Source: Erythrocercus mccallii (Eukaryota; Chordata; Aves; Passeriformes; Dicruridae). Taken from it: a stretch of 64,000 bases of DNA. A program made the position numbers and the translations under genes. This document shows positions 13,758 through 26,900 of the stretch, one piece after another. The stretch lies in assembly GCA_013397435.1 (NCBI GenBank), contig VZRG01001563.1:62001-126000 (forward strand), read 5' to 3'. Within the stretch, counting starts at the first letter, position 1; the number at the start of each line of letters is the position of its first letter. The notes beneath the pieces were generated by a model that made no database searches, was not told where the DNA came from, and worked only from the letters and a program-made list of their open reading frames with translations.

Positions 13758-14738
13758 CTTGTTAGGAAAAGCGGGAATTAGTTACCTGAAGGAGAGGAAT
13801 GTCACTTCCCTTTACAAAGAATGGCTGTGTGATATGCCAAAGGCTTTTTTAAAATTATCTGATATAACTTCAGGGAAGTAGTGTCACTGGGTAACACCCC
13901 ACAGGCCACTCTGAACTGTGACACCAGTGGGATGTTCACAATAGGTCCCAGTCTTTCCTTGTCCTAATTAGTTTTTCATTTTCTAAGAGCTGGTCATTTT
14001 ATTTGACTATTATTTATAGTCATGATTCAGTGGTACCTTTTGACATGGACACACAGAAGTCCACCTCAAATCTTCTCTCATAACTTACCATGGTGCATCA
14101 CTATTTAAGTTATGGATTAATAGTTTAGAATACTGCTCATGCCTGGCAGAAAAGTGTTTGCCTGAGGACTAGCTGACAACATAAATAGGGCTACCTAAGA
14201 AAACAAAGAGCTGTTTGCCAAATATGAATGGAATGAACTCTCTTGTGATCCATTCTCTTGTGATCCATTCTCTTGCGATCCATGGTACATATCTGATATT
14301 TCCCTTAATAGGCAGCAAGAGAAGTGTCTGCCAAAAGGCAGGGAAAGCACCATCACTTTCTTCCCCATATTTCTTCAACTCTTGTGGTAATTTAAATTTT
14401 CTTTTTCATCCTGAGTGGGTTGAGTTTGAGTTTGCTAACACCAAACTTGCATTTCATTACACCTGTGATAATTTGTCTGTTGGTAATTTGAAGGTTGATT
14501 AGTTTTTTGTTAACTGTAATGACAGACAGGCACTCTAAATGTTGCTTTACTGCCAATCTGCTGGTCTAGTCAAGAATAATTTAGATATTTCTCTTGTAAT
14601 TGAAAGAAACAGCTGATGACCAGGCAAGCTGGCTGATGGCTGGATTTAATAGGTGTTCTCTCATGGAAGATGATACCAACAACGAAAGGCCCGTGCTCTG
14701 CTTTCAATGGCAGGGCTTGTTATGTCAGTTAATTACCA
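13758..14738. other. Non-coding spacer between LTR and SLC30A8 3' end
   Basis: No gene recognised. It holds the 15-bp minisatellite at 14239-14283 and may include distal 3' UTR sequence of SLC30A8. Confidence 0.5.
14239..14283. repeat. 15-bp x 3 minisatellite
   Basis: Three adjacent copies of TCTCTTGTGATCCAT, the third with one change (GCGAT). Confidence 0.95.
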
Positions 14739-14744
14739 TTTATT
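14739..14744 (-). promoter_or_regulatory. Candidate poly(A) signal of SLC30A8
   Basis: AATAAA on the minus strand lies about 90 nt beyond the stop codon. It is the first canonical hexamer downstream and would give a short 3' UTR. Further hexamers downstream mean longer 3' UTRs cannot be excluded. Confidence 0.5.
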
Positions 14745-14831
14745 GTTAATCAATTACATTCAACCAGCACGTATAGTCTCCACTGCCCTGTAGGAGGGGT
14801 GATGGTTATTTGGCATAGCATACTGCTCTCT

Positions 14832-14977
14832 TTAATCCCTGGGCTCTTGGCAGGAGACACAGTCTGGTTTCTGATCCTCTCCTGCTTCAATCTGAATGGT
14901 GATGGAGTGGAAGCTGTAGTGCTCAAACAGGGCTTGGGTAACATCTCTCAGAATCTTCTGGCTGTCTGTTGTGTCTC
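14832..14977 (-). CDS. SLC30A8: SLC30A8 coding exon 8 (C-terminus, stop)
   Basis: This exon completes Gly337 and encodes residues 338-384 with stop TAA at 14834-14832. It contains DSQ, FHSITIQIE and the terminal PDCVSC zinc-binding CxxC (C376, C379). Residue 340, at the place of human Arg325, is threonine. The acceptor is ATCTGTAG. Confidence 0.96.
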
Positions 14978-17900
14978 CTACAGATAGCAGAAAATAATTA
15001 AAACACATACATTTTGACAATACTTTAAAGAAGTATTGTATACTTCTAATATAGTCATTGATATCTAATATAGATATTGTATACTTCTAGGATAGAAAAT
15101 TTTAACAAGAAGTTTATTTGAAAAGTGTTTCTTGTCCTTTTTATCCTCCTTTCAGGAACCTCTGTGTCAGCAAACCTTTGTTCATTCGAATGTGGTTGGA
15201 ATATGCAATTTTGGCAAGAGATAAACTAAGTTAAGTAATCACCATAGAAATTCAGTTTGGCAAAAGACTGGAGGAAAGCAGAAATACTTAATAAAGATTA
15301 GTTCATCCAGTCAGGGCGTAGCAGCAGTGCCAAGTGATTTGGGTGGCTGATAGACCCTCTGTTTTTGGAAAGTGGGAACTCCGTGGACGACTTCACCTCT
15401 AGCCCTGTCCTTGGCCAAACACAGCTGGCTTTTTGTTGTTGTTGTTCTTAATACATAAAAAACTGGCAGACAAATAAGAAAATTGACCTGAGTAGTGGAC
15501 AGTTTGTCAACTGGGATAAGAACTACAATTTAAAATAATATTTTAAAAGATGAAGTGGAGCTACCTCTAAACTTCATCTATATTTAAATATGGTTTTACT
15601 GCTGGAGATATATCAGGAATGCATATTGGCCCTGTATATTTTTCTTGTAGAGATCAACAGTTTTCAAGTTGGACAAAATTATGATAAAAATCTGGTTTGA
15701 GTCTAATTCTGTTAATTTATTTTACATATCTTGTCATTTACTTCGTTGTCTCACAACCTCTGCAGTTTTCAAGTTTTGGGCTAAGCAGAGGTCCCTGTTG
15801 TATAGACAAGGTTTCTGGGAGGAGGATCTGAGAGCTTTATTTGTTATTATTGTTGATTTTATTTTTCCAACAAAATTATGATGATTTTTTTTAACGAGCA
15901 ACAGATATACAGTCAGTTTAATCTGAATCAAGAAAGACCGATCTTTACTAGACAGCAGCTGAATAGTTACTCCCTGCTTACAGCAATTTACTGACCTGTG
16001 GCAATGTGAGCAGAGAGAGCAGTTTGATTCATCGTCAGAGACCAAAGATGAAGGTTGTGAACAGACTCCACTTTTTCAACTGCTAAAATTCTTGCTTTTA
16101 CGGCATCATAAGCAAATCCTTTTAATGTTCCTGAAAAGGAGAAATTGATGGAAAACCAGTATTTTTAAGGGATAAGAATTATGATCAACGGAGGAAAATG
16201 AATCATGAACTTTTATTCACTTAGATGTATCATTTTTATAAAAATATTCAATGCTTTGGAAAGCCCATCTATTTCAGAGTTCTATAATAACTCTGTGCTA
16301 TATAATCCTATCCCTTGTTTTAAATTTCTCCACAGAAGGCTGAGACTCATGCATGTTTTAGGAGACCGTCTGAATGTCCAGTTTATATAGGGTAGTGAGC
16401 TATTTAGCCAGACCATGTAATAGTTTTGCACCAACATCTTTTGTGAGTGCATCTCTATGCCTACATGAAGAGCATGAACTCATCATGCTCCACTTGGATC
16501 AGTAACTTGAAACAGCAGCTCCAGCATCCACTTTCTTTTCAGAAAATTCTAGGCAGAATATTCTACTTAGGAGATAGGAGCTCCCCAGGGAGCTCTCCAG
16601 GACAGTGGGCTTGGTGCAGAGGGGAACAGAGCACTGCTGACTTTGGCACGTCAGCACTGCTTACAGAAGCTGGGAGTCACTGCTTTGAGAAAGAGACTCC
16701 TGAATGTCAAGGGTTGCTCCCCCTTCCTGGTAGTTTGATTTTTTTTTTCCCACTAACCAAGAGACTTGATGTTTTGGCACCCAAAATACAGTCAGTTGTC
16801 ACACTCTTGTCTAGGTACACTTCTACATGGAAGTATCTCTATCTCACAATCACTGAAAGCAAACCAACCCTGGAATGAAACTACCATAACTGTATCAGAT
16901 ATTTTATTTCTTGAAACAGCAGTAGGTGCAACTGAAAGAGAGAAGAAATAGCCACGCAGGCAGTCACACTGAGTATCCATTCAAAACCTGCACTGTTAGA
17001 GCTACTTTTCCCCTTAATCCTCATGTCTTCACAGCTGAGAAAGAGGTTGCATCGTATTATTCAGTGTGACAAAGGCAAAAACATGCATCTGTGACTGCTC
17101 AAGTCATTGCAAATCAAATATTCAGGCTCATAGCTGACAGGATTAAATATTGCTAAGCCTGGCTCTTCTTGCTGCTGCTGTGCTGAGAATTGTCTATTCC
17201 CATGCACTGGAATGCAACTGGAAAGCTTCAACAGCTTGCTTTTCTGGACTAAAAATGTAACTAAAAATCTTTTAAACTTCTGTCTCTTGCACTCAGCCTA
17301 TTTCACACAGTTCAAAGAACAATCAAAACAGTCAAAGCACTTGGCAAAGACTTATATTTCACACAGGTAGAGGAAATACACAATGAACAAGGTGAGTAGC
17401 CATCTCATATGCCAAAGGGGTGACAGAAAGAAATGCTACACATATGGCAAACAAAAGCAACTCAGAGCTCATTAGCAAAACACCAATACATAGATTTTCA
17501 CAAAAATTGGCATATATGTAAACATAATGTAATGGTAGAAAACAATTTTTATTAAAATTAGAAGTAGGTTTAAAGTATGATCAGAATCATGAGAATATAG
17601 GAATGTGAGTGATGCAGAAATGTCCTATTATACTTTTTTTCAGTTTATATAAGCATTATGGAGAAAGCAACAGAAAAAAAATATTAAGTGTATTGATTCT
17701 GGAATCAGGTCCTACCTTCCATTAACACAGTTAAAATATCCCTTAAAATCGTGATGGTAGTTGCCAAAACAAAGATGGAAAACACAAATGTGCAGATTGG
17801 GTCAGCTATTTTGTACTGTGGCTAGAAAAATATGAACACACCACTTTGTTAATTTCATTATTGTTGGTTATTGTCATTTTTAATAAATTAGCATGAAAGA

Positions 17901-20900
17901 ATAATAAAGTCCATTCATCTAGTACAGAATAAGTGCTGGCTTCCTTTGCCAGATAGGGAGCCTCAGCACAGGGAATGAAGTGCTACAGATGAAGAAAGGG
18001 AGAGACACCAAAGTGTCTGGTTGAAACGCCAAGAAGCAAGAGTTACCCTCTCAACAGTCATTTCAGTTCCCAAGAATAAGTACAATTCTCTTTGATACAA
18101 TTACAGTGTGTGTGATTAAGAGAGAGGAAATATTTACACCGTACCTAGTGTCACAACTCTGTGAAAATAGCACTTATCCTTGATTGCAAGGCAGGCATAT
18201 GAACTAATAAAACCAACCTTAAAGAAGATGATAAGTGCACTAATTAGCACACTAATACTCTGAAATACATCTCCAATGGTATGCACAAAGGCTGCCCGCA
18301 GGCTGGCATTGCTCAGAGCTGGCTTTTCCAGAGGGGCTGACACACATTCCCTGGCTTGTGCCCCATGGCTGTGCCCGTGGCCAGTCTGGTGCAGAATCAG
18401 GCTTAGTCTGCAAGAGATGTAAAGCTGCAAATATCAGAGGATATACTGCATCTCTGAAAGCAGTGAAGTCCTACACATCACCACCCCTGTCACTTCTGAA
18501 TGCTGAACAGTAAAATCTGACACATTAAGTAGAAATGCGGAGTGACTGAGCAGACAGTTCCTAGGTTTTCAGTGATTTGCATAATCAAGAAAGTCTGTGA
18601 ACGGGGTAATTAATGAGGCCTCATTTTCTACAGAGTTCTTGAATATTCTGACATCTAATAAAAAGTGAGATGGAGAATAATCTCTTTCTGAGGTTTATAG
18701 ATTCATAATTTGCCTTCCCAATGTGGCAGCTAACAGAAAGGAGAAGGGGAACTGCAACTTGCAATGAGAAGCAGAACCTCTCTTTTTGACCCCTTTCCAT
18801 ATCCTCATGGAACTCATAAACACTTAATACTTTTGAGGCCATTACCTCTCTATAGTTCTTTTTATTGAATTCCAGCAGCAGGTTCAAGGTTCAAATGTCA
18901 TATGAGAGGAGAACAAAATAACTTACAGGATGTTGGTGAGCACAGCACAAGCAGAGGTAATGAGCATCACTGTAGCATCAATATTGTAATCCGGGTGTAG
19001 CAGCCTCATGCAAGCCAAATATGTCAACACACCAGTCACCATCCAAACTATTAGCATGGACATCAAAGCTCCCAGAATTTCTAGGAATGAAAAAAATCTG
19101 ATTTTAACAGTCAGAATAGGAATGCAAAAGAATTTTAAGAGGTTGATGATAATGGTTCCCAGTTTATGAGCTTAATAGCAAGGAGAGCTGCTTCTTGTAT
19201 GCTGGCAGACTTAAAGCTCACAAAGAATGGGAGAACCTCCATTCTGATCATAGTAAATCAGTGGTTATCCAGGGCAGCCTTGCATATGTGGTGGCCTAAC
19301 CCTGTCCTACTTTTGTCCCCTTTCCAGTGCTGAGTTCATGCAACATTCTAAGAAATTGGAGAGATGTAAAAGATCATTTGAGGAGTTCTGGGAGGAGCAA
19401 AAGCAATTTGCCTGGCCCTGACTGCGGTGTGAAATCCACAAAGACCAGCTCTCCTCTCCCAACAAGATTGTCTTCATCACAGGAGCAGAGGTTTGAAGGA
19501 AGGAGGCAGGCACAGCTCACCCAAATCCACTGTCAGACATAACCCCCTCCATTAGCCTCCCCTGTTTCTGCACATCTCTCACCACCTCACACTTCAGAAA
19601 GACAGTAGCAGCTCCTAACATGGTCCTGTCAGCAAAACTTATCCTGGAACTCATTCTGCCAATGCCACAAAGTCATTTTTGTGCCACCAGCTGTGATGAG
19701 AACAAAAGAAGTTATTTTTTCCCCAGGGTGGCAAAATTTAATTTTGTCTCTATTGGCTTTGAGCTGGGCTCAAATAAATCCAGTCCCCAAGGCCACCTTT
19801 TATTGCACTGTTATAGGAGAGGTCCAGGGAAGTGCATATGAACGTGCAGCATGCTTTTAATAGGATATGGGAGTAGTAATTGCCATGTGACTTGAATGAG
19901 TAAATGAGCACAACTGAGACAATACCAAAGAAAACGCAAGCTCACAGTAAAGTGAAAGGCAGTAGGCAGCCAGAAAGCATTTGCACAGATGTCCACTGAC
20001 AATCCATTAAAACAGCTTATAATTTTTTATATAATTTTATGGGGACCCCCCCTTTTGCAGGCTGCAAAACTTTTCAAAGCTTTTGCCTAAAAATGGAAAA
20101 TAATAAATCAAAGTGCACCAACAGGGGAATTTAGTTTTGCTTAAAACTAGATAGAAGCAAACGTAAATCATACAAATGTTTTTTCCACAAGTTGCAGGTT
20201 GAAACCCTGCAAACTTGGCCCAACTGAAGGTGTTGATGGCTGTGCTACCATTGGCATGAAAGCAGCCAAGAGCTCTTGGATATGTGAACACACAAATCCA
20301 CCTGTGTGGATTTATGCATATCTTCCATAACAGAACATGTTAGTGGTCATCTTTACATATAAATTTTCAATGGAATATCTTGGCAAAAGTTTAGTTGAGA
20401 TTACAGATCAGTTCAGCAGCACTAAATACTTCACTCAAGATGTTCTCAGTTACTTTTTTTCAGAACTACTAGCACTGAGCATAGCAAGCAATGGTGTAGG
20501 ATTGTGTGGGAATCTCTGAGTACAGCTGAGGAAAATTAAGGTGCAAGAGAGTTTTTGTATCTAAAAACAGTTTGGCTGACACTATCAATCTCATTCCATA
20601 TTGTGTTTCTGTGTTTGTGAAAGTAGCTGCACTGCTTTGGCATGGAGGGCAGGAAGCACTCAGATGGCTAAACCTGAGCACTGCCATACAGAGTCTTTTC
20701 ATGACAATATCTATCAGTCTGAGAAAAGTAGTGAAGAAACATCTTCCAGTGTCATGGAGGGCTGTGCCTGCAAGACCTTGGTAGTCAGTGAAGAGTGACT
20801 TTGCCACCTGACTGCCCTTAGCTACTCTATTAAGGTACCCACCTGCATATTAAACTCAGAATATAGCTGGGAAAACAAGCAAGAAACAGGATAACAGCCA

Positions 20901-23900
20901 TGGAATTCAATTAAATAGCTTCTAACATTTGATGCAAGGCTCTTTTTGCTACCAGGATAAAAAGGGCAATAAAAGATTGGTTTTGAAGTTCTGCATTGCA
21001 ATGACAAAGTAAAAATAACCTAGTTCAGACTGAGGATGAAGTTACATGAAGTGGCTGAACCTGCCTACATCAGCAAGAGAGGTCTCTCACTCTTTCCCCC
21101 CGAGGATAAGAGATAATAAACATGAAAAGTAATGGTTGACCAACTGATGTTAAGTAGTAGTTTACTAAGGCTGCAAAATTCAGCTGTGTGTTGCCAACCA
21201 TGCCTGAGCCATACTGAGCCTTCCACCCACCCAGCAGCCTGCTTCCAACAGAGCTGGTATACTTAGGGAGCTACGGAAAGACAGGGTGAGTAGGGTATAT
21301 GCCTTCCCGGGTACTCTCTGCAGCTACAGCCAACCTATAGACATCTGAGTCAGAAGCTGTTTCTGGACTTTACTACTGAACATCCTTGAAGCATTTATCA
21401 TCTGAGTCCTTGGTTCTGGTGCACAGGTGGACATCAAATTCACACAGTTCCCTTCTTCACGGGCTGACTGGGAACACATACTGGTTTCTTAGCTATGAGT
21501 GTCTGGTCACATTTGACATGTCCTGATTTTGTGCTTCGCTCCTTGTCCAGTCTCCTGTAGGTCTTGTGCAACAGCTGCCGTTCCCATGCATAGGCCTCAA
21601 CATCCTAGGGATGTAACACTGGACTTCCATGTATAGGAGTGTCCTAGGTTAAAATGTAAGATGTGCCAAAAATATGTATTCTATCACCATCTTCATGAGC
21701 TGTTGAAACCAGGTGGGGCAGTGTTTTCCTTATCTTCTGTTAATGGGCCCATCAATGCTGTGCTGCATGGCTCACAGGTAACTCCCTCTGGGAGCTCTCT
21801 CTGTTCAATGGGCCATCAAGGACCCACTGCGTGACAGTGATATCATCCCATTGTGAAATGCTCCGCCCAGGGGGAGGAGCCAAGTATTCCCACCTGGGTA
21901 TAATCTGGGATTTGGGACAGCACAGGGGGCTTTTACCCACTGGAATCCCAGAGGATAAGAGCTACCAGACCTTTCTACGAGATCACTGGTTCAACAAGAC
22001 CACTTCATCTGGACTGCTACCACTGCCCTAACTAACAGGGTGTCAGGTTGTATTCTGACTCTGTCAGTGGTTTTTTTGTACTATTGCATTTACTTTATTT
22101 TACTTCATTTTACTTCTTTCTTTTCCTCTTATTAAATTGTATTTCTGACTTGGAGTCTCTTACTGGTTTTGCTTTCAAACCAGCACAAGGAGGCTGAATG
22201 GAGTCAAGATTTCTGAATATCAGAGACTTGGACCCTGTGCCTAAACGTGCTCATGTGCATGTAGGCATTGATATTTAGGTGTCTAAATCTTGAACAGACT
22301 CATACTCCCAGAAAATTATTCTCACAGTTACTATTTTGCTGATGTCTTGTCTTTTGTAAAAACACTTGTGTTTGATTGTCAGGCATTTGGTATTAGGTAT
22401 CATTTGTAAAATTATTGTTCTAGGTTGAGGGCAGAGTACTTTAAAAATCTGTTTGCATCTGATAAAAACAAAGAGTCATAAAGACATATGAGAGAAGACA
22501 ATCTAGAAAAGGGTAAATGTTAAAGGATCTCACTTTTCTATAACATTGTGGACTTTTAAAAATAATTTAATAATTTGCTTTAGAAATGGAGCAAACCCTA
22601 ATTTTAATGGTTGCTTTTATAGAAATTTGTTTCATAACAAGTTGAGAGCACAGTTCTCCACACACTCAAGTCACTGAGAGAAGTTGCTGTTATTTCAACC
22701 AAAGTTAGCAACAGCCCAAAACTGCGGTAAATAATGAACTGAAAGACATGCTCTTAAATAAGAGACGACTCTTTACTTCTTTGGAATTCACTGCCTTACT
22801 CTGTTTCCTGTCCTGAGAGCTGTGGGAGCATTAGTGCACTGTTTCTAAATGCCTGCAGACCCATCGGACATCAGCGTGTTCTCCATTCCCTGGCTATGAT
22901 AACGTCCTCTTCCCATGCCACATGTTCATACTATGATGTGTTTGCTACCTGCTCGGTGCCACCCAAAAGTTAACTGCTTGGTAGGAGGTTTGGAGGTGAG
23001 CCACAGCGAGAAGAGGCTGATCAGGAAGCTTGTCAGGTCCACCAGGATGTGCGCAGCATCGCTGACCACTGCCAGGCTCCCGGCGATCTGCCCACCTGTG
23101 TGAAACACACGCCTGGATCACAGCTCTGGTCAGAAGTTTGAGCCAACAGATCAAACTCAAGGCCTGTTTTGCTGAGAATCAAAGGGAACACTCAATTTTC
23201 ATTCATCATACACAAGACCCAAGCCTCTTTAAAGACAATTTTATTTTGTGCCTCATTCATGCAGTGAAAGGTATGAATTAATAGAAATACATAAGCCAAG
23301 TTTCTTTGTTAGAGAGAAACCTAAGAACACTAAGAGTTGTGATATATTAGTTCCGCGGTGACATTACTATTTTACTGTTTGACTATTTTAATATCAGATT
23401 TTTTTTCTGAAAAGCCATATTAGGAATCACATTTCCCATATCCTCCCACTATCTTTTCACAGAACACTGATATTTTTAGGTTTGTACAACAGCTCAGAGA
23501 CCTAGCTTATGGGATTAATTTCCTATTTGTTACAGGAAAATGTGCATGTTCTTCCTGCTGCCTGACTGTTTATTTGTCACAGGCAACACTAAAACAGGAA
23601 AACATGGAAAGATCCCAGTAGAAGAACTGTGATAAGCAATCAACCATTTCAGTGAGGGCATAGAGAAAAATATTCTATTCTTAGGATAGAATCTAATCTA
23701 TCATTTTGAATCTGTAATGCATGACTTAATTTTCCTGCTAGAGCTCAAAAAATGTGGCTGAATATAATTTTGCTCTGTGGGAGTTTGGATTTATGTGGAT
23801 TCTGAAGGAAAAAAAAAAATTAAAAACATTTTGGGTTATTTTAATTCACATTTCTTTTTCGGTAAGCCGAACATCTTTATCTTGCCAAATTCTTCTAACT

Positions 23901-26900
23901 ATGTCTCAGGGCTAAAGGCAAATCCAAATAAACTAAGATTTTGCTTTAAATTGCCTCCTGGTGACTGCAGGAGAAGACAAGGATCCCAGGCAGGACACCG
24001 TCCTTCCAACACATTAGAGCAGGGGAAGCTTTTCATCAAAGTGCAAATGTAGAAAAGTAGACGTGAAATATAGCCAAAACACCTAGTTTCTGCATTTGGC
24101 AATGCATTTCCATTCTTCAGTCATTTAATTAATTTCAGCTCACTCATTTCTCCTGACCACAACCCATATGAGAATTAATGAATCCTGAAAAACATCATAA
24201 AATGCCTCATTCAACTCCTTGGCAGCATACCACTGCCAAAAGGACATGTAGATAGATCTCGTTTCCTTATAGTTGGAGCATTTTCATGCCAGCAGGATGG
24301 ACTGTGTTTAATTTCCTCCTGTATGCATATTTTAGATTAGAATACCTAACACCATAAATTTTTTCAGCCCAGAATTTTGCTCAAAGTTACTTCCCAAAAG
24401 GGAGAAAGCATGGCTGCAGAATTTGGGGACACCTCATTCCTTGCAGTAAAATGAAAAATTCATCAGAAAAAGTATTTCCCGGCACATGTTCAAATGTAAA
24501 TGCACAGCTAATTTTTGGTCAAGGCACATCTCTTTCACTGTTTTCAGGGTAACTGTATCTCAAGAGGGAGGCAGTTCTGTTTAGCAGGAGGAAGGCGGCT
24601 TGCCTGGCAGTGCCCAGATGCTAATATCCCAGGCATCAGGTATCTTTCAGCAAACAAATATATAGATCACAAGCTGTGGGCAAAATCTTATCACATTTTT
24701 TATACTCTGTTTTCATGTTCGGTGGGACAGCATCTCAAAAACTTGCTGCTAGCCTGCTATCTTTGAAAAATGTTTGCAAATTATTATTTTATATATTGCT
24801 GGCATAACTAATGCCTTGGGTGAGTTTCAGAGATCTCAGTCTGCTTAACTTAGCAACGTGTCTCACTGATCAGGCTTTTATGTTCTGCTCTGGCATGAGC
24901 CCACATGCAGTGTTTGTCTTTCTTTCTGCTGCCCAAGTGGAAGTGCTTTGATATCCACATTTGGTCCTTAACCACCAAAAAATCATTGGAAAGCACTTTC
25001 ATATCTGGGCTCCACAGTGGGTAGTATTGGTCTGACTGATATTTCCAGATCTATGGAGATTGTGGTGGATCTGTCTTAGAAGAAGAGAACACAATTGTCT
25101 TTCAAAGAGAGTTGGTGGTCTATCAGGCTCAACCAGCAGTGCCCCATTTGGGAAAGCAGAAATGGCCAGCACAGATGGTTTGAGAAAAAGACATCACGGA
25201 AAGATCTAGGCATTCAAAGATGCACAACTTTTCAACCTCTCTGAGAGTGATGTAGCTTTGTTTCCTCTGTTTAGCAGAATAATGCCCATGGAAGCTGTTA
25301 GCCCTTAGAGGGCAAGGAGGGGAAGATATTCTTTATCTCTGGGAGTAAAATAAATGTCGTAGTTATAAGCTTTTACAGCTTTTTATCAATACTCCCAACA
25401 AGTGGCCTTTGAGACTTACCATTCCCTATAATGGATGTTTATAGCTTTATAGACCACAAGCAGTAGAAATTGTCAGTCACTCAACAGTCAATCATCAGGC
25501 ACAGCAGTCTTGCCTAATGATTAAAAAAATTAAATGTATGGTTCATAATTACAAAAATCTCCACAGAGAGCTGTCTGTAACTGCAGTTAATAACTGGTTT
25601 GTCAAAGTTTAATGGTCTGAAGCAAAACGGTCTTCAAGCCTGTTACTTAAGCTGTCACTGCAAAAAAGCTGCATGATTCATTAAGCAAAATGAAACATTT
25701 AGTTAACATATCATCTGTCCTTCCAATTATCCTCTAGCACAGCCACATTCACCAAACTTAAGCCTACTGATTATATGGTTTTGTTAATAATGCATTACTT
25801 CTGGCACTGGAAATTACTGCATGGGGATTAGCAGCATGCACCAGTTTTCATGGGGGAAATGCATGTGACCTACACACAACAGGGCTTCATGCAGAGGGAG
25901 CACACGGGAGGGAAGAGTCCAAGTCCCTGCTGGATTTGGCAGCCAGAGGAGAAGGCAGAAATGCAGCAGCTCTTTCAGTGCCTCCACTTCCCAGTTGTGG
26001 GACAGACAAAGCCTTTCTGTTTCATTTTCATGGGGCTCCAGAGATGTCTGAGCTGGGAAAATATGAATTTCAGAGGCCTTCCTGGCTGATTTCTGTTACA
26101 TCGGCTGGAACACATATGGCAAAAGTCTGTGGGATTCCTCATGCCTTCCCTTACCTCAGCTCACTGCAGAAAAGGGCAAATTAAAGAGCCAGGAACTATC
26201 AGGTGGATATAAATATCACAGAATCCATGGACAGAACAGAACAGTGAGACAAAATGAAAGCTAATGCTCTATGACCATGCCAAATACTTATATTGGATAT
26301 TGTAGGGTGGCTTCAGAAGTGAAAGCTAATTAGGTAGGGGAATAATCTTCCATTGATACAGAGACACACTAGCAGGCCAATTTAAAAGAGAAACATGTCC
26401 TGAGATAAGTACATTGACTTGACTGTAGAAAAACAGATGGCGAATCTGGCCCTGTATTTCCCTGAATTTTGAAAAGACTCTTGCATATATTTTCAGATCC
26501 TGCTGCTAGCAGCCTTCATTGGTGCTGAGGTCTCATTGGCCTGGATAAATATGTAAAGTCTTTAAATCTTTTAAAAAAGAATGTACCCCAATATATTAGA
26601 AACCTTTTGTGATGCTAAGACATGCATCAGTCAAGCTTAAAAACCTGGAAGTATAGTTCAGACCATGAAGTGATCTTTGTATTCCTACCCAGATGCAATC
26701 CTTAAACGAATATATGAAAATATTTTGATAATTTAACTTAAACTCTCTCCTCCCCCCAATTCTTTTAATGACCAGGGACAAAGGAGAGTTATTTAATGCC
26801 AGGTGGGTTCATCCCTGTTGGCATGGTCCCTGCAGTCAGACTGCACACTGAAGGCAAGAATGTGGCTGTGCTGGGCACCAGACTGGGCTCTTTTTGAACA

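Noticed and set aside
25436..25470. Strong GTAAGT donor on the minus strand in intron 2
   Set aside because: No convincing acceptor, and inclusion would not preserve a plausible ZnT8 reading frame.
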